From an uncultured Chloroflexales bacterium (GTDB taxonomy: Bacteria; Chloroflexota; Chloroflexia; Chloroflexales; Chloroflexaceae): a stretch of DNA of 64,000 bases. Below the pieces are notes generated by a model. It searched no databases and was not told the DNA's origin. It saw only the letters and a list, made by a program, of their open reading frames with translations. The stretch spans positions 186,001 to 250,000 of the forward strand of contig CALGUG010000055.1 in NCBI GenBank assembly GCA_937902315.1, read 5' to 3'. A program made the translations under genes and the position numbers. This document shows, one piece after another, positions 25,991-34,932 of the stretch (position 1 is the stretch's first letter; each line of letters begins with the position of its first letter).

Positions 25991-27028
25991 ATGGCGAACT
26001 GGGAAATGATTGGACACGAATGGGCGGTCGATTATTTGCGCCGCAGTATCGAAGCGGGGCGGGCCGCCCATGCCTACATTATCAGTGGCCCCGAAGGTAT
26101 CGGCAAAAACTTGCTGGCGCTGCGTTTCGCCCAGACCCTTAACTGCGAGCGGGGCGGCCCTGACCCGTGCCTGACTTGTCGCCATTGCAAACGAATCGAG
26201 CATGGCACCCATCCCGATGTGCGGGTGGCGGGCTTGCAGGTGCAGGCCGCGATCTTGGGTTTGAAAGAAGAGCAAGCCGAAAAGCAGAAGGTGCTGCGCG
26301 TCGAGTTGATTCGCTCCTTTCAGGGCGATATCACGCTGCGACCTTACGAGGCGCGTCGCCGCATTCTGATCTTGCAAGACGCCGAAAAGCTCAGCGAGCA
26401 GGCTTCGAACGCCTTGCTCAAGACGCTTGAAGAGCCGCCGCCCTATGCCACATTGATTTTGATCGCCAACAGCGGCGGCGAGCTATTGCCGACCGTGACT
26501 TCGCGCTGCCAGACCCTCAAGCTGCGCCCCTTGCCGCGCCAACAGGTCGCGACGGCTCTGATGGAGCGCAAAAACCTGGCCGAGCACGATGCTAAGTTGT
26601 TGGCCGCTTGGAGCGGCGGACGCTTGGGTTGGGCTATGCAGATGGTCGATCACCCCGAAGAGCTAGAGACACGCCAAGAGCAGCTCGATACTTTGATCGA
26701 ACTGCCCAGTAAGGGTTGTGCAAGCGCTTTTCGTTGGGCCGAGGAGTGCGCCAAAGAGTATCGTGCGGGCCAGCAGCAGTCGGTCTTCGCAACGCTCGAA
26801 CTCTGGCAGAGCTGGTGGCGCGATGTGCTCTTGACCAGCGCCAACTGTCGCGAGGCGGTGACTCACATCGACCGCCAAGACCAACTCGATGCGATCGCAC
26901 GGCGCGCCAAGCTGCCCGAGATCCACGCCTTTATCACGCGCCTCAGCGAGGCGGCGACCTACCTGCGCGAGAACGTTAATCCGCAGTTGGTCTTCGAGAA
27001 TGTGGTGCTGCATATGCCCAGCCGCTAA
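25991..27028 (+). CDS. holB: DNA polymerase III delta prime subunit
   Basis: A 345-residue clamp-loader subunit. The N-terminal AAA+ fold has IGHEWAVDYLRRSIEAGRAAHAYIISGPEGIGKN; the P-loop ends in Asn rather than Ser or Thr, fitting the ATPase-inactive delta prime. A four-cysteine zinc cluster (CERGGPDPCLTCRHC) and the SRC motif (TSRCQTLKL) are present, as is ILQDAEKLSEQASNALLKTLEEPP. It opens the beta clamp together with tau/gamma and delta. A TTG lies in frame at 25979, but homology starts at MANWEMIGHEW, so I chose the ATG at 25991. Confidence 0.9.
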   Translation: MANWEMIGHEWAVDYLRRSIEAGRAAHAYIISGPEGIGKNLLALRFAQTLNCERGGPDPCLTCRHCKRIEHGTHPDVRVAGLQVQAAILGLKEEQAEKQKVLRVELIRSFQGDITLRPYEARRRILILQDAEKLSEQASNALLKTLEEPPPYATLILIANSGGELLPTVTSRCQTLKLRPLPRQQVATALMERKNLAEHDAKLLAAWSGGRLGWAMQMVDHPEELETRQEQLDTLIELPSKGCASAFRWAEECAKEYRAGQQQSVFATLELWQSWWRDVLLTSANCREAVTHIDRQDQLDAIARRAKLPEIHAFITRLSEAATYLRENVNPQLVFENVVLHMPSR

Positions 27029-27092
27029 GCCTTTCAAGCTTGTCCTTGGCATCACACAACTCTTTATCGTTTCACAAACGCTTCTTTCTCTT

Positions 27093-27150
27093 TTGGCGGA
27101 AGGGCTTCCAGCTCCCATGCGGTCCTCAGCGCGTCCGCCTCCGGCTATCA
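27093..27150 (-). repeat. Core repeat module, copy 6 (inverted)
   Basis: TTGGCGG...GCGTCCGCCTCCGGCTATCA. The mini-hairpin loop reads GGA here instead of GAA. It is in the 329-base gap after holB. Confidence 0.75.
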
Positions 27151-27177
27151 GAGGGGCTAGCCCACCCTCATCCCCGA

Positions 27178-27206
27178 CCCTTCTCCCGCCAAAAGCGGGA
27201 GAAGGG
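27178..27206. repeat. CCCTTCTCCCGC palindrome
   Basis: CCCTTCTCCCGC pairs perfectly with GCGGGAGAAGGG over a 5-base loop. It resembles the CCC(T)CTCCCGC repeats at about 29095-29135 and 35838-35885. Confidence 0.6.
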
Positions 27207-27357
27207 AGCGAGCGCCTACTCGACCCAAAACAATTCTCCCTAGCCCAACATGCTTCTAGATCCGCAGCTTAGCGCAGAAATGCTATTGGGGTTTCGCGCT
27301 GCTGCGCGAAACCCCAATCTGTTGAAGGCCAAAACACAATGTGATCAGCCAGATTTG

Positions 27358-28797
27358 TTATTCCTTGCTCGCTTTTTCCTGCCTTACAATCGGCAATTGG
27401 GTTGTATAGACATCTTTGCCAGCGAGCTTGCGGTAGGTGTAGTAGGAATCGCGCAGATAAAGCGGTTTGCCATCGACAGCGTAGCAGGCTCCACCTTCGC
27501 AGGAGGTATCTTCCTTAAAGTCGATGCGCACGATGCCCCACTGTTGGGCCCAAATCCCCTTGTTTGGATCGCTTTTGTAGGGCGGGAAGTCTTCGTACTT
27601 GAACCAGAAGACATTCTCGACGGCGCGTTGGCTCTCACACTTGAGGCTTGGGTCGAATCTGCGCTTGTAGAGCGAGCGATAGACATCTTCCATAAAGCGC
27701 GCTTGGTCGAGCGCTGTGATGGGCGGGATCGGGTTGCGCGGCCCATCGCTGTCGAAGCCCACATTCATACCGACCTCGGTGATCCAAAACGGCTTGCAGG
27801 GATCTTGCACCTGCTTCATCACCTGCTCCATGCGCGTGAGGCCGATATCGACCAGATTGTTGCTGATGCTCAGCTGGATCTCTTGTGGATAGGGGTGATA
27901 GCCGATGCCATCGATGGGATAGAAGCCGTAGGTCTGCTTGAATTCCTCGAACGGCCCGTTTTTGGCGTACATGGCTTTGATATATTCCACATCGGTCATC
28001 ACAACCTTTTCTATAACTTTACCGTTTTCTTTGATCATGGTTGTGGTGCCACGTGGGTGAAGACCGCCCAAAATGATTTTGGTATCGGCGCTGCAGCCAT
28101 GGTTCTGGTTGCTTGGGTTGATATTTTTGCAAAAGCGGTAGAACTTAGCCATTAAACGCGCTGTGATCTCGGGTTTGATGGCATCGCCTGCAACACCGTT
28201 TTCCTCGTAGTTGGGTAGACGGTTCTGCTCGTTTAAGATCTCGTAGGCGTCAATGGCTGGGCCATAGCGATCGGCGATCATGAGGGCGCGTGTTAGCCAT
28301 TTATCCATAGCTGCATTCACACCGCCGCCGTAGATTGTATTGGTTGTGCTCAGGTAGCTGGTGCTGTTGAGATCGCGCGGGTTGGCACCTTTCAGCAGGT
28401 CGAAGCTCAGCAGTGCGAGCACTTTAAAGTTATGTCTGGGGGCGACCACATTGATAAAGTAGTCGTTTTTGGCGATCTGCTGCTCGATCGCCTTGCTGTC
28501 GCTGATGCCAGCGAGGATATGGAAATCGAGACGCACCCACTTTACTCCGGCGCTCGCCAAGATCTCGCCCATGCGATTTTGGGCCTCGTAGTTTGGCTCG
28601 TTCGGCTTGTTGGGCGCCGTGCCGAAGTCGTACCAAGGATCGCGAATCACCATACCCATAAAGTTGGGGTCGAGCGCTTCCTCATCAGCTGCCGAGACGC
28701 TGTTGAGAATCTGCTCGCTGGGAGCGGCCAGCAGTGGGCTGATGAGGGTGCCGCCAAATAGAAACACTAGGCAGAGCAAAAGAAATTGTTTCTTCAT
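27358..28797 (-). CDS. Secreted TIM-barrel glycoside hydrolase (clan A-like)
   Basis: A 479-residue export protein with signal peptide KKQFLLLCLVFLFGGTLISPLLAAP. The barrel resembles GH39/GH5-type enzymes: GVKWVRLDFH early, the acid/base in DAYEILNEQNR, GGLHPRG, DGIGYHPYP, and the probable nucleophile in PFWITEVGMN. Several cysteine pairs (CKNINPSNQNHGC, CEGGAC) suggest disulphides outside the cell. The C-terminus is TTQLPIVRQEKASKE, related to the LPFV tails of neighbours but followed by eight polar residues. It probably degrades a plant or microbial polysaccharide; specificity is not visible. Confidence 0.8.
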   Translation of the reverse strand: MKKQFLLLCLVFLFGGTLISPLLAAPSEQILNSVSAADEEALDPNFMGMVIRDPWYDFGTAPNKPNEPNYEAQNRMGEILASAGVKWVRLDFHILAGISDSKAIEQQIAKNDYFINVVAPRHNFKVLALLSFDLLKGANPRDLNSTSYLSTTNTIYGGGVNAAMDKWLTRALMIADRYGPAIDAYEILNEQNRLPNYEENGVAGDAIKPEITARLMAKFYRFCKNINPSNQNHGCSADTKIILGGLHPRGTTTMIKENGKVIEKVVMTDVEYIKAMYAKNGPFEEFKQTYGFYPIDGIGYHPYPQEIQLSISNNLVDIGLTRMEQVMKQVQDPCKPFWITEVGMNVGFDSDGPRNPIPPITALDQARFMEDVYRSLYKRRFDPSLKCESQRAVENVFWFKYEDFPPYKSDPNKGIWAQQWGIVRIDFKEDTSCEGGACYAVDGKPLYLRDSYYTYRKLAGKDVYTTQLPIVRQEKASKE

Positions 28798-29483
28798 AAT
28801 CGTACTAAGCGCAGCATGCGTCTGCGTCTATAAGGCTCTCTTATGCGGAAAGACACCATTGCCATAGCGATGCTCGGCTGTTTGGTGTGGATATAAACGA
28901 GGCCCATCTGCGCTTTCGACTGCTATAAAACTGAGAAGCTTGTGAGAAATTGCTCAGATCGATCTGTTAGATCTCGTGTGTTGTTTGGCTTCGACAGCTC
29001 AAAGCTGCTAGCAGCTCTCATCTCCGTCTCTTCTCTCGCACGGTGGGAGCTGTACATTAGCCACAAATCGACATACGGTCAGCGTTATCTGCCCACACCC
29101 CCCGGCCCCCTCTCCCGCACTGCGGGCGAGGAGGTGAATGTTGAGGTTCTGTGCTCTTAAGGATACTCCCGCGGTGGTATGCGAACGATCGCCTTTTGCT
29201 GTCGACACGACTTTTGGGTAATGCATAGCGGTGGGAGAAGGGTGTATGCTCTTCCCCTCATGCTCGATGTTCTAAACGGGCATGCTGGCCACTAATCTTT
29301 CAGCAGCTTCGCGACGAGAAAGTTTCTAAGGCTTTGGGTAGCGAATGCAGCGTTTGAGGCTGCTCGCAGCGAAAGGCACTGTTTGCACCTGCTAGCAGCT
29401 TGTAGCTGGCAGGTCGCAGCGAGGGCAGCGAAGACGGTGAGGGCAATGAAGGCAGCGATCGGCCTGCCGAATGTTTGGAAAGG

Positions 29484-29545
29484 ATGTTGGTAGCCGAAGG
29501 CGGACGCGCTAAGGAACGCATGGGAGCTAGAAACGCTGCCGCTAG
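29484..29545 (+). repeat. Core repeat module, copy 7
   Basis: GGTAGCCGAAGGCGGACGCG with a diverged right end (GCTGCCGCTAG). The preceding GAATGTTTGGAAAGGATGTT is also found before the copies at 6236 and 62379. Confidence 0.75.
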
Positions 29546-29624
29546 CGAGAGACAAGGCGTGGGTTCGTTTGGGCAGTGGTCGGGTGGATTTGGATATGAG
29601 GGGAGAAGGTTTTGAACAGCTCTA

Positions 29625-29652
29625 AAGAGGCGAATAAGCTCATTCGCCTCTT
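29625..29652 (-). terminator. Terminator of the M50-like gene
   Basis: AAGAGGCGAAT pairs perfectly with ATTCGCCTCTT, 23 bases past the minus-strand stop. Confidence 0.75.
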
Positions 29653-29674
29653 GGATATGAAAAGAGGATAAGCG

Positions 29675-30151
29675 CTAGAGTTTGGCGATATTCTTTAAGA
29701 TCACATAGCCGTCGACACTGGGGATGGGCAGCCAGCTTCCCAAGGTGAAGAAGAGATTGTAGATCAAGCCTAGGGTCGCGATATCGCCGCCGCCTTTGTT
29801 GCGGCGTAGTCGCCAGATGCCCCACCAGCAGAGCATAGAAATCGCTGACCCGAGCGGCCCGCCGACCGCGCGGCCGATATGCTGATAGGGCTCAACATCG
29901 TTGTTATCGTAGAGGGTGTAGCCGCGCACGCCCAGCAAAATACGATCGATCGGCGCACCTACCAATGCAGACGACACGAGGTGGCCTGCGATATGGTTGG
30001 CTTCGGCTTCGAAAAAGAGCAGGGTACTGGCGAGCGCCAGTCGAACGGGGTGCGGTTTGTTGCGCGCTGCGATCAAGCTGAGAACGAAAACGGTAATTGC
30101 TGGTAGAATAGCGCTTGGTCGCACGTCGACACGAAGACCCAAGATGCGCAT
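29675..30151 (-). CDS. M50-like membrane protein with altered zinc motif
   Basis: A 158-residue protein with about four membrane helices. It resembles small site-2-protease (M50) proteins: the helix reads FFEAEANHIAGHLVSSALVGAPIDRILLG, followed by IGRAVGGPLGSAIS and PIPSVDGYVIL, the latter matching the region of the third metal ligand. In true M50 enzymes the motif is HExxH; here it is HIAGH, with Ile replacing the catalytic Glu. I recall a Chloroflexota branch with similarly degenerate motifs, so it is probably a non-catalytic relative. It diverges from the small gene at 30251. Confidence 0.7.
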   Translation of the reverse strand: MRILGLRVDVRPSAILPAITVFVLSLIAARNKPHPVRLALASTLLFFEAEANHIAGHLVSSALVGAPIDRILLGVRGYTLYDNNDVEPYQHIGRAVGGPLGSAISMLCWWGIWRLRRNKGGGDIATLGLIYNLFFTLGSWLPIPSVDGYVILKNIAKL

Positions 30152-30250
30152 AGATTTCCTCGTGCTCTATCAGACATGGTATACTACGCGGAAAGGTCGA
30201 GTGAAGATGTGTGGTGTCGTTACTACATATACGAAGTATAAGGAAATCAA

Positions 30251-30427
30251 ATGGCTCCGTCAAATACACAAGCTAACACCGAAAAGCTTCCAATGGTCTC
30301 GCTCGTTGTGATCGCGGTCTTTTTGATTGCAATGGTTGCTTCTCTGATCTGGATGGCTCAACCTGATGTATTGGGCTACAATCATTCGCCTTATCAGGTC
30401 AACCCGACTCAGATCGTAATCCCCTAA
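30251..30427 (+). CDS. Small single-pass membrane protein (58 residues)
   Basis: The ATG at 30251 follows AAGGAAATCAA and opens a 58-codon frame closed by TAA at 30425-30427. The peptide has a polar N-terminus (APSNTQANTEKLP), one membrane helix (VSLVVIAVFLIAMVASLIWMA, about 16-36) and a short tail with YNHSPYQVNPTQIVIP, probably outside. An intrinsic terminator follows 30 bases later. The ribosome-binding site, helix and terminator support a real gene; the function is unknown. Confidence 0.7.
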   Translation: MAPSNTQANTEKLPMVSLVVIAVFLIAMVASLIWMAQPDVLGYNHSPYQVNPTQIVIP

Positions 30428-30456
30428 ACCAAGCGGTTAAACAGAAGGAAGAGGAG

Positions 30457-30484
30457 GGCGAGTAGTGCTAGCTACTCGCCTTTC
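30457..30484 (+). terminator. Terminator of the small membrane protein gene
   Basis: GCGAGTAG pairs with CTACTCGC over TGCTAG, followed by CTTTC. Confidence 0.75.
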
Positions 30485-30491
30485 GCGTTGT

Positions 30492-30609
30492 TATAGCACA
30501 TTCGATTGATTACTTTTTTTTGGCCTTCGGCAGCGTGTTACTTGACTCTTTTCCCGGCTTCTCGTTGTCTCGCACTAAGAGACTGCAAGTCTTCAAATGA
30601 ATTTGATGT
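30492..30609 (+). repeat. Terminal-inverted-repeat element (115-bp family), copy 4
   Basis: Diverged copy: ATAGCACATTCG at the left and TGAATTTGATGT at the right, with TTTTGGCCTTCGGCAGCG inside. Its right end touches the last base of the neighbouring acetyltransferase gene. Confidence 0.55.
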
Positions 30610-31175
30610 TAGCTTTGACGCTGTAACCAGGCCTCCCAGTCTTCACGTGTGAGGGCGAAGCGTTTATGGTCTTGCCAACGCCCATCGATCTGTAGATAGT
30701 TCAGGGCTGTGCCTTCGTCGCGAAAGCCTGCCTGGGCTAACACTCGTTGCGATCCATGGTTGTGCAGCAGCGTGGTGGCTTCGATTCGATGCAGACCAAG
30801 CTGCTCAAACACAAACGGGCAGATTGTGCGCACGGCCTCGCTCATAATGCCTTGGCCGTTGTGAGCCTGATCGAGCCAGTAGCCCAGAAAGCAGTTTAAA
30901 AACGCGCCTCGTACCACCTGCGAGATATTGATCCTGCCGATCAGGCTGTGCGCTGGTTTGAGGAAGATCCCAAAACTATAGGCGCGGTCTTGTTGCCATT
31001 GCTCGGCGCGCCAAGCGATATCGTTGCTTTGGAATTCGAGCGTGTAGGTTTCGTCTGTGCTGGCGGGCATCCAAGGTTTAAGAAAGTTGCGGTTGCGCAG
31101 CATGAGATCGTGTAGGGCTGGCGCGTCGTCCGCACTCAGCGGGCGCAGCACTAAGCGTTGGCTCTCAAGCATCAT
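30609..31175 (-). CDS. RimJ/RimL-type N-acetyltransferase
   Basis: A 188-residue GNAT of the ribosomal-protein-acetyltransferase type. LESQRLVLRPLSADDAPALHDLM starts it; LGYWLDQAHNGQGIMSEAVRTICPFVFEQLGLHRIEATTLLHNHGSQRVLAQAGFRDEGTAL holds the acetyl-CoA loop (in place of the usual R-x-x-G-x-G it reads AHNGQG) and the motif that ends such proteins. Probable substrate is an N-terminal amino group of a protein; not proven. It is divergent from the polysaccharide operon. Confidence 0.88.
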   Translation of the reverse strand: MMLESQRLVLRPLSADDAPALHDLMLRNRNFLKPWMPASTDETYTLEFQSNDIAWRAEQWQQDRAYSFGIFLKPAHSLIGRINISQVVRGAFLNCFLGYWLDQAHNGQGIMSEAVRTICPFVFEQLGLHRIEATTLLHNHGSQRVLAQAGFRDEGTALNYLQIDGRWQDHKRFALTREDWEAWLQRQS

Positions 31176-31208
31176 CTCTTCCTCTCTTTGTCGCTGTTGT
31201 GGCTCCGT

Positions 31209-31237
31209 CTGCCATCAAGGACAAAATAGAGTATAAT
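31209..31237 (+). promoter_or_regulatory. Candidate promoter of the polysaccharide operon
   Basis: CTGCCA (31209-31214), a 17-base spacer and a perfect TATAAT (31232-31237) lie 42 bases before the ATG at 31279. Confidence 0.55.
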
Positions 31238-31278
31238 CGCTCCGTTCCTATTTGTATCAGGCGGAAGGATGAGCCCCG

Positions 31279-32397
31279 ATGCGGGTTGCGATTGTACACG
31301 ACTATCTCAATCAATATGGCGGCGCGGAACGGGTGCTTGAGGCATTGCACGCGCTCTACCCCGACGCCCCTGTTTATACTTCGATCTACGACGCCGAGGC
31401 CATGCCCGAGCACTATCGCTCGTGGGATATTCGCACCTCGTTTATGCAGAAACTACCCGCGTGGCGAAAGCATTTTCGGCGCTACTTTATGTTATATCCG
31501 ACGGCCTTCGAGCGTTTCGACTTTAGCGAATACGATCTGATCATCAGCAGTAGCAGCGCTTATGCTAAAGGCATTATTCCACCACCGCATGCCCTGCATA
31601 TCTGCTATTGCCATACGCCCATGCGTTTCGCTTGGCGCACCGAAGACTACGTTGAGCGCGAGTCGATTTCCGGACTGCAAGGGGCGATCTTGCCCTTCCT
31701 GCTGACCTATGTTAGACTGTGGGACGCTGTTAGTGCCTCGCGTGTCGATGCGTTTATTGCCAATTCGCACGAGGTCAAACAGCGAATCAAGCGATTCTAT
31801 GGGCGCGACGCGGAGGTGATCCCGCCACCTGTCAAACTGCCGCCCTATATCGATACTCCACCGGGCGATTATTATTTGGCTGGTGGTCGATTGATTCCCT
31901 ATAAACGGCTGCATCTAGCGATCGAAGCTTGTAATGCCCTGCGTTTGCCCTTGGTTGTTTTTGGCGAAGGGCGCGAACGCGCGGCCTTAGAAGCGATCGC
32001 TGGGCCGACCATTCAGTTTACAGGTTGGGTCAGCGAAGAGCGTCGCCGCGAACTATTCGCCCATTGTCGTGCTTTTATTTTTCCCGGCAATGAAGATTTT
32101 GGTATCGTTCCTTTGGAAGCCATGGCGGCAGGGCGACCTGTGATCGCCTTCGCTGGCGGAGGAGCGCTTGAGACCGTGGTTGAAGGCAAGACTGGCCGCT
32201 TCTTCTACCAACCAACTGCTGCGGCTTTGGCGGCTGCTATCGCTGCCGAACGCGCCGATCGCTACGATCCGCTTGCGATTCGTCGCCACGCTGAGGCTTT
32301 TGCAGAGCCGGTATTTCTCGCTCGAATGCGCGAGTTTATCGAAGAGGAAGTAGCTAAGCGCCAACATAAAGCGGTGCTTCAGGGAGGACACTCGTAG
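31279..32397 (+). CDS. Glycosyltransferase family 4 (polysaccharide operon)
   Basis: A 372-residue GT-B enzyme. VAIVHDYLNQYGGAERVLEALHALYPDAPVYTS is the acceptor-side start typical of mannosyl- or WbaZ-like transferases; the donor side has YYLAGGRLIPYKRLHLAIEA, FTGWVSEERRRELFAHCRAFIFPGNEDFGIVPLEAMAAGRPVIAF, with the E-x7-E motif. First gene of an operon for capsule or exopolysaccharide, 4 bases before the first Wzz gene. It acts at the cytoplasmic face of the membrane on a lipid-linked acceptor, by analogy. Confidence 0.9.
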   Translation: MRVAIVHDYLNQYGGAERVLEALHALYPDAPVYTSIYDAEAMPEHYRSWDIRTSFMQKLPAWRKHFRRYFMLYPTAFERFDFSEYDLIISSSSAYAKGIIPPPHALHICYCHTPMRFAWRTEDYVERESISGLQGAILPFLLTYVRLWDAVSASRVDAFIANSHEVKQRIKRFYGRDAEVIPPPVKLPPYIDTPPGDYYLAGGRLIPYKRLHLAIEACNALRLPLVVFGEGRERAALEAIAGPTIQFTGWVSEERRRELFAHCRAFIFPGNEDFGIVPLEAMAAGRPVIAFAGGGALETVVEGKTGRFFYQPTAAALAAAIAAERADRYDPLAIRRHAEAFAEPVFLARMREFIEEEVAKRQHKAVLQGGHS

Positions 32398-32401
32398 GTT
32401 C

Positions 32402-33097
32402 ATGCAATTGCGTCACTACCTCAGTATTGTGCTGCGCTTCTGGCCGCTTGTGCTTGCACTGCCGATCATCGTTGGTATTGTGAGCTTTCTGCTTGCTGTG
32501 CGCCAACCCGTCAGCTACCTTGCCAGTGCCGACTTCTTGCTTTTGCAGGCTCTGCCCGTGCAAGGCGAGATCCGCGAGCCTTCGGAGTTGCGCGACCAAT
32601 GGGGTGGCACCGAATATGTGATCGACGATCTGCCCCAAGTGGTGGCCAGTACGCGCTTCGCCCAAGATGTAAGCGCTGTGCTGACCGAACGTGGTATCGA
32701 GCTTTCTCCGGCAGCGATCAAAGGTTCGTTGAGCGCTCAGTCGTTGCACCGAACGGTGACCATCAACGCCGTGTCTGGCTCGAGCGTGCATGCGGTAGCA
32801 TTAGTAGAGGCGGCTGTTGAAGCGCTGCGCCGCAATGGCTTGGCCTATTGGGGCCGCAGCGATCTGAGCGAAGGCTCTGGCCTTGAAGTCTCGCTGCTCA
32901 ATATCTCCGAACAGGCTACTCCCCAAAGCAGCATGCGGCGGATCATCTTAAACACTGCGGTCAGGGCGGCCTTGGGCTTGGCAGCTGGTATTGCGCTCGC
33001 CTTTTTGTTCTCGTATCTTGATACCCGCATTCGTTCGCGTTACGATGTGGAGGAAGGCTTGGGTCTGCCCGTGGTTGGTATGATTCCGCCCGAATAG
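32402..33097 (+). CDS. Wzz-type chain-length determinant protein 1
   Basis: A 231-residue membrane protein with two helices (about 14-33 and 183-205) enclosing an extracytoplasmic domain, the Wzz/YveK topology. The end LDTRIRSRYDVEEGLGLPVVGMIPPE is the typical cytoplasmic tail of a kinase adaptor, resembling the activator (CapA/YveK-like) of a BY-kinase. It sets polymer chain length in Wzx/Wzy-type pathways. A second copy follows after 92 bases. Confidence 0.88.
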   Translation: MQLRHYLSIVLRFWPLVLALPIIVGIVSFLLAVRQPVSYLASADFLLLQALPVQGEIREPSELRDQWGGTEYVIDDLPQVVASTRFAQDVSAVLTERGIELSPAAIKGSLSAQSLHRTVTINAVSGSSVHAVALVEAAVEALRRNGLAYWGRSDLSEGSGLEVSLLNISEQATPQSSMRRIILNTAVRAALGLAAGIALAFLFSYLDTRIRSRYDVEEGLGLPVVGMIPPE

Positions 33098-33189
33098 ATC
33101 GGCAAGTGCTCCGCTGAAAGTGCTGTCTTGTACCGAAACAAATCGATTAACAGCCGATTGGTTGTGTAAGTTCCGAATGAGGAAATCGT

Positions 33190-33879
33190 ATGAAACTCCA
33201 AGACTACATCGCCGTACTGCGCAAGCGTTGGTGGGTGATCGTGCTCACAGCATGTGTGGCGGCGGTCGTGGCCTATGGCGTCAGCAAGCTGCAACCGCGT
33301 ATCTACACATCACAAGCTGTTTACTTGTTTATCGCGAACCAAGCTGATAACGGTCTCAACATCACCTTGCGCGATACCATGAACAGCTACAAAGAGAGCG
33401 TTCAGCAGCCCGACGTGCTTGAACAGATCAGCCAGCAGCTTCAACTCGACATCAGCGGCGAGCGCCTGATGGAAGATGTCGATATGCAGGCGCTGCCCGA
33501 CGAGCAGAAGCTGATCATCGAGGTTGAAAATCGCATTCCTGATCAAGCCCAGCGGATCGCCGAAGCGATAGGCCAGCGGGTTGAGGAAGAGGTCAATCGT
33601 CGTAACGCTCTCTTTGAAGGTACCAGCCGCATCTACGTTCAAGTGATCCAGAAAGCGCGCTACCCGACAGCCCCTTCCAGCCCCAAGACCAAGAACAATG
33701 TGTTGGCAGGTCTGATTCTTGGGCTTGTGATCGGTTTGCTGCTCGCGTTTGTGCTGGAATTCCTTGACGACACCTTAAAAACGGGCGAAGATGTTGAGCG
33801 CTTCGTGGGCCTCACCCTGCTTGGGGCTATCCCCACGGTAGAAGGCCGCGAGAACAAACCCAAAGCGCTTTCGAGTTAG
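33190..33879 (+). CDS. Wzz-type chain-length determinant protein 2
   Basis: A 229-residue protein with the same two-helix topology (about 15-33 and 173-193). KLQDYIAVLRKRWWVIVLTACVAAVVAYGV starts it; the second helix is preceded by the proline-rich RYPTAPSSPKTKNN and followed by LDDTLKTGEDVERFVGLTLLGAIPTVEGR. The pairing of two Wzz-type proteins in one operon suggests a hetero-oligomer or separate adaptor roles for the following kinase. Confidence 0.9.
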   Translation: MKLQDYIAVLRKRWWVIVLTACVAAVVAYGVSKLQPRIYTSQAVYLFIANQADNGLNITLRDTMNSYKESVQQPDVLEQISQQLQLDISGERLMEDVDMQALPDEQKLIIEVENRIPDQAQRIAEAIGQRVEEEVNRRNALFEGTSRIYVQVIQKARYPTAPSSPKTKNNVLAGLILGLVIGLLLAFVLEFLDDTLKTGEDVERFVGLTLLGAIPTVEGRENKPKALSS

Positions 33880-33994
33880 CGAGTTGGCTTGCTCGGCCTG
33901 CAGAGCGCCTGTGCGCTTGCTAGCCTGTAGGTGGTTTGTTACAGAGATATTGCATCAGCCTGTGCTGATAGCTAAAGGATAAAGAGGTAGAATC

Positions 33995-34666
33995 TTGACG
34001 ACAAGTTCAGCAGCTACCGATCTGATTGCTTTGCGCGATCCGCGCTCGCCAGCAGCGGAAGCCTACCGTACCCTACGTACCAACATTCAGTTTTCGAGCT
34101 TAGATCGACCGCTCAAAACTCTGTTGGCGACCAGTACGGCCCCCAACGAAGGCAAAAGCACCACGATCGCAAACTTGGCTGTAACCATGGCTCAGGCCGA
34201 ACAGCGCGTGATCTTGGTTGACTGCGACCTGCGCCGCCCCAGTTTGCACACGCTCTTTGGCGTCTCGAACGAGACCGGCGTAACCAGCGCCCTGCTCGAC
34301 CAAGCCGATGCGCCGCTGCCTTTGCTAGAGACCGAAGTGCCCGGTTTGAGCCTGCTGCCCAGCGGCCCGTTGCCGCCTCGCCCGGCCGACCTGCTTGGCT
34401 CGCGTCGTATGGAAGCGCTGATCAAGCGCCTGCAAGAATCGGCCGATATGGTCTTGTTCGATACGCCGCCCGTCATCGCTGTGACCGATGCAGCCGTGTT
34501 GGCGACCCGCGTCGACGGCGTGATTTTGGTTTTGCAGGCGGGCAAAACCCGTCGTGATCGCGCCCGTGAAGCGCGCAACATGCTCGAAAAGGTCAAAGCG
34601 CACGTGGTCGGTGTGGTGCTCAACGACGCCAAGACCGAAATGGGCTACGGCTATTACGGGGCCTAA
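33995..34666 (+). CDS. CpsD/CapB-family tyrosine kinase
   Basis: A 223-residue bacterial tyrosine kinase. Walker A is APNEGKST, Walker A' VDCDLRRP and Walker B VLFDTPP; RSPAAEAYRTLRTNIQFS precedes them as usual. The C-terminal Tyr cluster is short (YGYYGA), giving few autophosphorylation sites. AGAGG precedes a TTG at 33995; no closer ATG exists, so a TTG start is likely. It couples with the Wzz proteins upstream and is reversed by the phosphatase at 34933 to regulate polysaccharide export. Confidence 0.9.
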   Translation: MTTSSAATDLIALRDPRSPAAEAYRTLRTNIQFSSLDRPLKTLLATSTAPNEGKSTTIANLAVTMAQAEQRVILVDCDLRRPSLHTLFGVSNETGVTSALLDQADAPLPLLETEVPGLSLLPSGPLPPRPADLLGSRRMEALIKRLQESADMVLFDTPPVIAVTDAAVLATRVDGVILVLQAGKTRRDRAREARNMLEKVKAHVVGVVLNDAKTEMGYGYYGA

Positions 34667-34774
34667 AGCGCAAAAGGCTGGCGCTTCAGCGAAACCGGCT
34701 CGAAGTTCAACAATTTCGTTTTAGGAAGCCTCTTCCAACAATAGAGATCGATAGGCAACGCTAGCTAAAGGCAC

Positions 34775-34810
34775 ATGAGAGATTTCGCACGACAGCGCGA
34801 GATCTCTCAT
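34775..34810 (+). terminator. Terminator-like hairpin, GAGAGATTTCGC family
   Basis: ATGAGAGAT pairs with ATCTCTCAT around TTCGC...GCGCG. The same arms recur in hairpins at 37387-37418 and 54733-54764. Here it lies between kinase and phosphatase and may attenuate rather than end transcription. Confidence 0.6.
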
Positions 34811-34932
34811 TCTAAAACCGAACGATTCGACGAGCTTCTATTAGGCTCTTTTCCCAAAGCGGCGCGTGCTGATGCGAGAATAAGAGCACAAACTGAAGAG
34901 ACGTTTTCTACGAACAGGAGTATGGCACTCCA

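Larger units (their letters stand above)
28798..29674. other. 877-base intergenic region with repeats only
   Basis: I find no gene. It contains a diverged TTTGGCTTCGACAGC segment near 28985, a CCCCCCGGCCCCCTCTCCCGC palindrome near 29095-29135, a GCAGCG-rich stretch around 29350-29450 (also seen near 51915 and 62330) and a core module at 29484-29545. Confidence 0.6.

Noticed and set aside
26095..26130. Loss of function in the P-loop of holB (Asn after the Lys)
   Set aside because: Delta prime subunits are normally ATPase-inactive, so a degenerate P-loop is expected.
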